Origin: an uncultured bacterium
Lineage (GTDB): Bacteria > Bacteroidota > Bacteroidia > Bacteroidales > CAIWKO01
NCBI GenBank assembly: GCA_903916135.1
Contig: CAIWVT010000334.1
Span: forward strand, 1-9,596
Length of the DNA: 9,596 nt
Reading direction: 5' to 3'
Positions within the stretch are counted from its first letter, which is position 1. Every line of letters begins with the position of its first letter. Below, piece after piece: positions 6,112 through 9,596 of this stretch. The notes beneath the pieces are model-generated. The model was not told the DNA's origin. It did not search any database and saw nothing but the letters and a program-made list of their open reading frames with translations. Position numbers and translations under genes: made by a program.

Positions 6112-6333
6112 TTATACATTAAATATTTTTTCTTGTGCGGCATCATTGATTAAGACTTGATAGCCTTTGTTGGGTTTTGAGCGACCATAGAGCCAATTGT
6201 CCACACTGGTGAGTTGTATTTCACATTTGTCAGCGATTATTTGTTTGATGCCGCGACGTTGTGAAAAGGGCAAATTGTCGAACCATTCCTTGAATAGAAC
6301 ACATTCGGCAGGAACTTTTTTTTCCGTTTTCAT
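6112..6333 (-). CDS. Cro-like HTH regulator, first gene of the leftward operon (73 aa)
   Basis: I chose ATG 6333 (MKTEKKVPAECVLF...) because a longer reading from 6402 would begin upstream of the predicted transcription start. Residues 24-52 form a helix-turn-helix: RRGIKQIIADKCEI, LTSVDNWLYGRSKP. The VDNWLYGRSKP block is the recognition helix plus the turn typical of Cro/XRE family proteins (usual form VxxWLxGRxxP). With only 73 residues it is a bare DNA-binding domain. Divergent placement opposite the CI-like gene at 6447, about 110 bp apart, indicates the early-operon control partner (Cro-like). No Shine-Dalgarno motif is present before the ATG; the leader is A/T only (AATAAAATT). Confidence 0.78.
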   Translation of the reverse strand: MKTEKKVPAECVLFKEWFDNLPFSQRRGIKQIIADKCEIQLTSVDNWLYGRSKPNKGYQVLINDAAQEKIFNV

Positions 6334-6379
6334 AATTTTATTTTGGTACGTTAATTGATTATTTGTTATCTTTACAGGA

Positions 6380-6411
6380 CAAAAGTAGTATATTTTGACC
6401 ACTTAATTAAA
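6380..6411 (-). promoter_or_regulatory. Predicted promoter of the leftward operon
   Basis: On the minus strand TACTTTTG (6387-6380) matches the Bacteroidota -7 consensus TAnnTTTG exactly. TTTA (6411-6408), 20 bp upstream, approximates the -33 TTTG. Transcription would begin near 6373, giving a leader of about 40 nt before the ATG at 6333. Confidence 0.6.
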
Positions 6412-6426
6412 GTAAATGTAGTTTTT
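6394..6426 (+). promoter_or_regulatory. Possible promoter of the rightward repressor operon
   Basis: TTTG (6394-6397), a 21-bp spacer and TAGTTTTT (6419-6426, one mismatch to TAnnTTTG) lie just upstream of the repressor start at 6447. It overlaps the opposing promoter. The palindrome TTAATTAA (6403-6410) is inside both and is a candidate operator half-core. Weaker than the leftward signal. Confidence 0.4.
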
Positions 6427-6446
6427 TTTCAACAAAGTTATTAACC

Positions 6447-6710
6447 ATGCTGTATAACAATAAAATAGAAACCCTAATGATGGAGACTAAAACGACCATG
6501 ATTAAACTATCGAAAGCTGTGGGAATGTCAAGACATGGGCTTAGAGACGCAATGGATAAAAATACCATGAAAGTCCAAACCCTAATTGATATTGCTACTT
6601 TTTTTGGAGTACCCGTTACTTATTTCTTAGATGATAAAGAAGCTTATAGTAAAACAGACGTAGATAAGGTTATGAAAGTTATGGCTGATATTATAAAGGA
6701 GCGGATATGA
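6447..6710 (+). CDS. CI-like short HTH repressor (87 aa)
   Basis: Residues 18-62 give a full XRE-type helix-turn-helix: MIKLSKAVGMSRHGLRDAMD, then a KVQTLIDIATFFGVPVTYFL end block. The last motif is the characteristic fifth-helix signature of CI/XRE repressors (typically TLxKIAxxLxVSxxxL). The C-terminal 25 residues form a charged helix (SKTDVDKVMKVMADIIKERI), probably for dimerisation. There is no LexA-type or ImmA-type peptidase domain, so derepression would need an antirepressor rather than RecA-induced self-cleavage (inference). The gene is divergent from the Cro-like gene and overlaps the next gene by ATGA. It is the likely master repressor of the leftward replication operon. Confidence 0.82.
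   Translation: MLYNNKIETLMMETKTTMIKLSKAVGMSRHGLRDAMDKNTMKVQTLIDIATFFGVPVTYFLDDKEAYSKTDVDKVMKVMADIIKERI
6695..6701 (+). promoter_or_regulatory. Shine-Dalgarno site AAAGGAG before the 136-aa gene
   Basis: AAAGGAG ends 5 bases before the ATG at 6707, inside the repressor's last codons. It is a near-perfect SD, unusual for Bacteroidota, and fixes the start. Confidence 0.7.
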
Positions 6711-7117
6711 AACATAATGAAAAAATTAAATTTGAAATGCTAGAACAATTCTACGATGATAGTTTTTGTTTGGTTTTTTATCAAAAAGCTTTTTCTAATT
6801 TTGATTTAGACGAAAGCTATACATTGGTAAAAAGATTTATTGATAAAAAGTACGATGTAGCCCTTTATTATCAATTATATAATGAACTTGAAATTAACTC
6901 TGAACCTATAGCAACAGCGGAGTTATTAATTATAATTCAACCTTATATTGAAGATAATTTTGCGGAAATTATAAGATTAGCAAAAAAAAATAAAAACAAT
7001 TGTGTTTATATCAGAGAGATGAAAGAAGATAAAATAGAAAAGAAACAATTTGTTGATTTGGCTAGGAGATCAGGAGTAAAAATAATTTTTGAAAAGGATA
7101 TAAAAAAGAATGAATAA
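6707..7117 (+). CDS. Hypothetical 136-aa protein of the repressor operon
   Basis: Not recognised. ATG 6707 overlaps the repressor stop (ATGA), so translation is coupled. The protein is acidic in its first two thirds (EQFYDDSFCLVFYQKAFSNF, YQLYNELEINSEPIATAEL) and helical, with a basic, Lys/Asn-rich stretch around residues 95-125, and a strand-like end GVKIIFEKDIKKNE. The ARRSGVKIIF segment resembles the closing part of a Rossmann-like or nuclease-like fold, but no catalytic motif is evident. The codon use is extremely AT-rich. Position after a lysogeny-type repressor is where phages and satellites often carry immunity, superinfection-exclusion or host-defence cargo (inference from location only). 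Confidence 0.62.
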   Translation: MKHNEKIKFEMLEQFYDDSFCLVFYQKAFSNFDLDESYTLVKRFIDKKYDVALYYQLYNELEINSEPIATAELLIIIQPYIEDNFAEIIRLAKKNKNNCVYIREMKEDKIEKKQFVDLARRSGVKIIFEKDIKKNE

Positions 7118-7123
7118 CTAAAG

Positions 7124-7129
7124 AAAGGA
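7124..7129 (+). promoter_or_regulatory. Shine-Dalgarno-like AAAGGA before the 84-aa gene
   Basis: AAAGGA lies 5 bases before ATG 7135, in the 17-bp spacer after the 136-aa gene; it supports this start over the one at 7165. Confidence 0.6.
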
Positions 7130-7134
7130 TAAAA

Positions 7135-7389
7135 ATGGAAAAAAATGAATTATTAGGACTTATGGCAGTAATGGCAATAAACCAGAAGCCAAAAATAATT
7201 GGAGCTGAAGTAACTATTTTTGAAAAAGACAACAAAAGAACAATGGGTGTTTTCGAAAGTGTAGATAGTGAATCAATAAAAATTAAAGATTTTACTGAAC
7301 CAATTGCATTTAATGATATTGAATATTTATATTTAGAAAATGTTTCTTCTGAAGAACATAATCAAAGAAAAAATAAAAGAAATATATAA
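7135..7389 (+). CDS. Small beta-barrel-like protein (84 aa), last gene of the repressor operon
   Basis: Residues 20-68 alternate short strands and turns: KIIGAEVTIFEKDNKRTMGV, FESVDSESIKIKD, PIAFNDIEYLYLEN. The order 'GxxVxIxxxDxxxxxGxxxxxxxxxIxIxxxxxxIxFxDIxxIxxEN' is reminiscent of Sm-like/YolD-like or SH3-like barrels, which bind RNA, DNA or protein partners. That is a fold guess, not a family match. The first 18 residues are an apolar/Met-rich helix (ELLGLMAVMAIN). The C-terminus is basic and Asn-rich (HNQRKNKRNI), typical of nucleic-acid contact. It sits 17 bp after the 136-aa gene and about 90 bp before the terminator, closing the operon. Confidence 0.62.
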   Translation: MEKNELLGLMAVMAINQKPKIIGAEVTIFEKDNKRTMGVFESVDSESIKIKDFTEPIAFNDIEYLYLENVSSEEHNQRKNKRNI

Positions 7390-7481
7390 GGTATACCCAA
7401 AAAAAAATCAATAAACGAATATAACCCCTTGAAAATAAAACTTTAAGGAAATGAAAAACCCGTTAAAAAAAAAGATATTGG

Positions 7482-7512
7482 ACTCCACTAACTCATTCGT
7501 GGAGTTTTTTTT
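7482..7512 (+). terminator. Rho-independent terminator of the repressor operon
   Basis: A perfect 7-bp stem ACTCCAC/GTGGAGT (7482-7488, 7499-7505) with a 10-base loop is followed by an uninterrupted T-run to 7512. An outer inverted repeat (CCCGTTAAAAAAAAA at 7459-7473 against TTTTTTTTACGGG at 7505-7517) could extend it into a larger two-part hairpin. Confidence 0.85.
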
Positions 7513-7834
7513 ACGGGCGTATCGGTTAAGCAATAGGCGGTTTTTAAGAGTTAATAGTTAACATGAAGTAGTGTAAGTGGTTGATTTTCGGCATACTATT
7601 AATTATACGTCTTTTTAGATTGTTATTATTTTTTGATTATCTGTTACTTAATTCTATTATTATTTAATAGTCTATCAATATCGCACTCATGATTTCTTTG
7701 CTACAAACACATCCATATCTCTATTTAAAATCAAATTGCAAAATAATAGATTCCACGCAGTATATTATTAATCTTCTAAATGTTGTTTTGTGTCTTGCAA
7801 ATATCAATTCAACTATTTTTCCATAAACCAAACC

Positions 7835-7850
7835 AAAATATTAATATTTT
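7835..7850. repeat. 16-bp perfect palindrome AAAATATTAATATTTT
   Basis: All-A/T perfect inverted repeat with no loop in gene-free DNA. Could be a protein-binding site or chance in AT-rich sequence. Confidence 0.5.
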
Positions 7851-7896
7851 CATAACTTTTCCTAAACTTTAAATACTTTGAAAAGACAAAACCTAA

Positions 7897-7952
7897 ACAC
7901 AAAGACACAAAGACACAAAGGCACAAAGACACAAAGACACAAAGAATCAAAG
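7897..7952. repeat. Tandem 8-bp repeat (ACACAAAG x6 plus degenerate unit)
   Basis: Units start at 7897, 7905, 7913, 7921 (GCACAAAG variant), 7929 and 7937, then AATCAAAG at 7945. ACACAAAG arrays are recurrent intergenic low-complexity repeats in Bacteroidota (recalled). Unit number is likely to vary between strains. Confidence 0.85.
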
Positions 7953-7993
7953 AAAAACAAAGTTTTTAAATTTGTTTATAAAGAATAACAAGG

Positions 7994-8042
7994 CTTTGGC
8001 ACTATGTGTCCTTGTGTTTTCATAGTATTCTTTTACTTTGTG
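7994..8042. repeat. Degenerate inverted copy of the ACACAAAG array
   Basis: CTTTGGCACTATGTGTCCTT followed by GTGTTT is close to the reverse complement of the array at 7897-7928, with several mismatches. ACTTTGTGA at 8035-8043 may be a further unit. Array plus copy could fold as a long imperfect hairpin with a loop of about 40-60 bases. Confidence 0.55.
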
Positions 8043-8059
8043 ATTTTCGGAAGAGACTC

Positions 8060-8121
8060 AATTTTTCATTCCTACCTGCGTGACGCAGTCAGGCAGGTTT
8101 CATTAATAATTTTTCATTCCT
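8060..8121. repeat. Hairpin element flanked by 14-bp direct repeats
   Basis: AATTTTTCATTCCT occurs at 8060-8073 and again at 8108-8121. Between and overlapping them, CTGCG-TGA-CGCAG (8076-8088) forms a stem-loop, and CCTACCTG/CAGGCAGG (8071-8078, 8090-8097, one mismatch) is a second nested inverted repeat. It looks like a small dispersed palindromic element, downstream of the TPR gene, where it might also act as a transcript end. Confidence 0.6.
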
Positions 8122-9385
8122 CCTCCAGCTCCTTCCTCCTCCTCTCATACCCCGTCTTATCTATCCACACCCTTGCTTCCTCCCTATGCTTCGCCGCTTC
8201 TTCTTCCTTCCCCATTGCTTTGCACAACCTCATTTTCTCCAAATGATAATCTACCAAATACAAATTCATATTACCATACTCTGCTATTTCCAAAGCTTCC
8301 TGCAAATCTGTTTCCGCTTTTTCGTATTCTTTTGAAATGCGGTAATAAGAGGCACGGGCGAGAAGACCACAGGGAATCATTTGTGAATTTCCTGCTTTTC
8401 GCGAACCCTCTACAGCCTCGTTTAGGTAATTGATGGAAGTGTTGAAATCTGCCGGATTTTCAAAATCTGGCAGATTTAGTTGTAGAAAGGCTTTGCCCAA
8501 ACTTAGTTTATCCAAAGCAATATCCAATAATGAATACCCCAGTTTGCCATATTCCAAAGTAGTTTTCGCCCTCTCTATCACCTCCTCAACCTTTCCCATA
8601 CTGATTAGCAAATCGCAATAATGAAAACCCCACAAAGAATATAAATACTGATATTTCGGCTGCCTTTTCTTCTGCATTTCTTCTGCCACTGCAAAAAGAA
8701 TGGCAGCTTCTTTTATTTCGCCATGTTGGTTCAAGACATTGGCATAAGTGGTTCGAAAAGCAGACATCATATTCCCATCCTCACTTTTATCCGCATATTT
8801 CACCGAAAGTTTACCATAATCCACCGCCTGCGGCACATTGCCGGCAGTAAGATACAATTCGCAGAGGTTTCCGGTATCATGCGACGCACCTTTCCAATCA
8901 TTCTGTTCTATAGCCATTCCCAAACTTGCCTTCATTGCCTGTGCAGCTTCAGCAAACCTACCCAATGCCTGCAAACTATAACCTGCCCACGAGAGAGCTA
9001 CGGCTTTTCGATATTCAGTCAAATTGGCTGCTGGAACCTCCCAAACCATATCAAAAAAATAAAAGAGGCAGGCAAGGAAGGAACCAAAAGCACCAAGTTT
9101 ATGAAATAAATATCCATCACCTTCTCGTAGTACCCGTTTCCATAAAACATCAGCATATACTTCCTGCTGTTTCCCTGCCCTGCAGCCATGCGCTACAGCT
9201 TGGAAGAGTGGCTCCATTTCTTCAAGGGTGTCGGGGAGTTCCTTTGCTATTCCTTTAAAGTATTCGTATAGAAAGATGTTTGCTTGTTGGTAGGTTTCGG
9301 GATGGTGGGTTTGCAAATGATGTCCGAAAAACTCACGTACAAGGGGGTGGGCATCTAAGGTTTCGTATTTTTCAAGTCCTTGCAT
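8114..9385 (-). CDS. C-terminal TPR part of a STAND (NACHT/NB-ARC-like) NTPase; N-terminally truncated
   Basis: The 423-aa frame begins (ATG 9385) directly with the block that follows the NTPase module in STAND proteins: TLDAHPLVREFFGHHL (residues 9-24), then TLEEMEPLFQAVAHGCRAG (residues 52-70) and KLGAFGSFLACLFYFF. From about residue 125 to 415 there are five or more TPR-like helical pairs (e.g. WAGYSLQALGRFAEAAQAM, ASYYRISKEYEKAETDLQEAL). It ends with a GYERRRKELEEE tail typical of these proteins. The P-loop NTPase and the N-terminal effector domain expected before HPLVREFF are absent, and a TGA lies in frame shortly upstream. Complete relatives act as sensors or signalling/defence switches in which the TPRs detect the ligand. 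This copy is probably a remnant, though an expressed TPR-only protein is possible. The 5' end overlaps the neighbouring gene by 31 bp in another frame. Confidence 0.78.
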   Translation of the reverse strand: MQGLEKYETLDAHPLVREFFGHHLQTHHPETYQQANIFLYEYFKGIAKELPDTLEEMEPLFQAVAHGCRAGKQQEVYADVLWKRVLREGDGYLFHKLGAFGSFLACLFYFFDMVWEVPAANLTEYRKAVALSWAGYSLQALGRFAEAAQAMKASLGMAIEQNDWKGASHDTGNLCELYLTAGNVPQAVDYGKLSVKYADKSEDGNMMSAFRTTYANVLNQHGEIKEAAILFAVAEEMQKKRQPKYQYLYSLWGFHYCDLLISMGKVEEVIERAKTTLEYGKLGYSLLDIALDKLSLGKAFLQLNLPDFENPADFNTSINYLNEAVEGSRKAGNSQMIPCGLLARASYYRISKEYEKAETDLQEALEIAEYGNMNLYLVDYHLEKMRLCKAMGKEEEAAKHREEARVWIDKTGYERRRKELEEE

Positions 9386-9596
9386 GCAGCAGCATCTTTC
9401 GCAGCAGCATAAATTGATAATGATGCTGTGAATGCGTCAAACCCTGCCAACATGGTAGAGTCTTCCAATTGTGTGGTCATCTCTTCCATTTGACGAAAAA
9501 TAGATTTCATAATAACTACTGCTTCCATATCTTTTTTCAGTTCTATTATGTTAACATAAGCAGGAACCAAATTTGGATACAATTCGGCAAAGTCAA
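9355..9596 (-). CDS. 3' part of a small conserved Bacteroidota protein, C-terminus apparently replaced
   Basis: The frame is open to the right edge (reading ...DFAELYPNLVPAYVNIIELK...), so the 5' end is missing; the TTG at 9582 is not needed as a start. The segment LVPAYVNIIELKKDMEAV, then QLEDSTMLAGFDAFTASLSI, resembles a family of about 120-150-aa uncharacterised Bacteroidota proteins. From memory these have a 'xPxLVPxxLNVxEFxxDxEAV...DTxMLAGSEAYxxALxxYNxxKxAAK' pattern and a further 20-30 residues ending in a basic RFPG-like tail. Here the frame leaves that pattern after YAAAKDAAA and stops after CKDLKNTKP, exactly where the STAND sequence begins in a different frame. That points to a deletion or recombination junction. 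Family recall not verified. Confidence 0.65.
   Translation of the reverse strand, partial: DFAELYPNLVPAYVNIIELKKDMEAVVIMKSIFRQMEEMTTQLEDSTMLAGFDAFTASLSIYAAAKDAAACKDLKNTKP

Larger units (their letters stand above)
7513..8113. other. Gene-free, repeat-rich interval between element module and TPR fragment
   Basis: About 600 bp with no convincing gene. Positions 7513-7880 are very AT-rich with many stops on both strands; the longest frame (about 45 codons from ATG 7689) has no ribosome site and no coding character. The rest holds the repeats listed separately (palindrome, 8-bp tandem array with inverted copy, hairpin between direct repeats). If the element is integrated, its right end may lie here, but I could not identify a recombination core because the left end is not in the window. 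Confidence 0.6.

Noticed and set aside
5960..6160. Plus-strand 66-aa frame with hydrophobic segments
   Set aside because: It is antisense to the 55-aa gene and the end of the Cro-like gene, which fit the operon spacing better.
6334..6402. Longer N-terminus for the Cro-like protein (MVKIYYFCPVKITNNQ...)
   Set aside because: It would start upstream of the predicted promoter's transcription start and runs through the control region; MKTEKK at 6333 gives the normal length for a Cro-like domain.
7451..7561. 36-codon frame MKNPLKKKIL... after the repressor operon
   Set aside because: It runs straight through the terminator hairpin and has no ribosome site; best explained by chance.
7550..7562. 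GTTAA-TAG-TTAAC inverted repeat as an operator or attachment core
   Set aside because: Only 5-bp arms in AT-rich DNA and no second copy near the control region that matches beyond chance.
7689..7826. Plus-strand frame of about 45 codons (MISLLQTHPYLYLKSN...)
   Set aside because: No ribosome site, promoter-like box or recognisable features in very AT-rich DNA.
7897..7952. CRISPR array
   Set aside because: The 8-bp units are directly adjacent with no spacers; it is a simple tandem repeat.
8004..9258. Plus-strand frames (80-128 aa) opposite the TPR gene
   Set aside because: Antisense shadows of a clear TPR-coding frame.

Overview
The window looks like part of an integrated mobile element (temperate phage, phage satellite or integrative plasmid) in a member of the Bacteroidota. 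The organism call rests on four sequence features. The genome is AT-rich. Most leftward genes lack Shine-Dalgarno motifs. Promoter-like TAnnTTTG boxes are present. Interspersed repeats typical of that phylum are present, such as CTGAGCGAAGTCGAAG, tandem ACACAAAG, TTAGGATTTAGG-like runs and ATTTTTCATTTTTAA-like runs. No integrase, capsid, terminase or conjugation gene is visible, so the element type stays open.

Layout. (1) Positions 1-6333 form one long leftward (minus strand) transcription unit. From its promoter it runs through a Cro-like HTH protein, a 55-aa protein, a 192-aa protein, an 86-aa basic-tailed protein, an HTH-like protein, a putative ribbon-helix-helix/zinc-ribbon protein, an 80-aa protein related to the C-terminus of the 192-aa one, and a 77-aa protein. 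After a 180-bp gap come a 93-aa protein, a C2H2 zinc-finger microprotein and a 64-aa acidic protein. The last gene is a large primase-helicase of at least 928 codons that runs off the left edge. Most spacers in the distal part of this unit are low-complexity interspersed repeats that run from the stop codon of one gene to near the start of the next. (2) Positions 6334-6446 are a divergent control region with two overlapping promoter-like signals. (3) Positions 6447-7389 form a rightward, very AT-rich operon with a CI-like short HTH repressor and two unrecognised genes, ending at a strong hairpin terminator (7482-7512). The two downstream genes have clear Shine-Dalgarno-like sites, unlike the leftward genes. 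(4) Positions 7513-8113 have no convincing gene and hold an AT-rich stretch, a 16-bp palindrome, a tandem 8-bp repeat with a degenerate inverted copy, and a hairpin between 14-bp direct repeats. (5) Positions 8114-9596 read leftward and seem to be flanking chromosome or wreckage. They hold the TPR C-terminal part of a STAND (NACHT/NB-ARC-like) NTPase with no NTPase domain. It joins, in a different frame, the 3' end of a small conserved Bacteroidota protein gene.

Inferred working: the divergent CI-like/Cro-like pair forms a lysogeny-type switch. It would control a replication module in which the primase-helicase does initiation or priming and unwinding, with several small DNA- or zinc-binding accessory proteins. 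The two genes that follow the repressor would be expressed with it in the quiescent state and are the best candidates for accessory (for example immunity or superinfection exclusion) functions, but nothing in their sequence proves that. All functional calls come from motif reading by eye; no database search was run.
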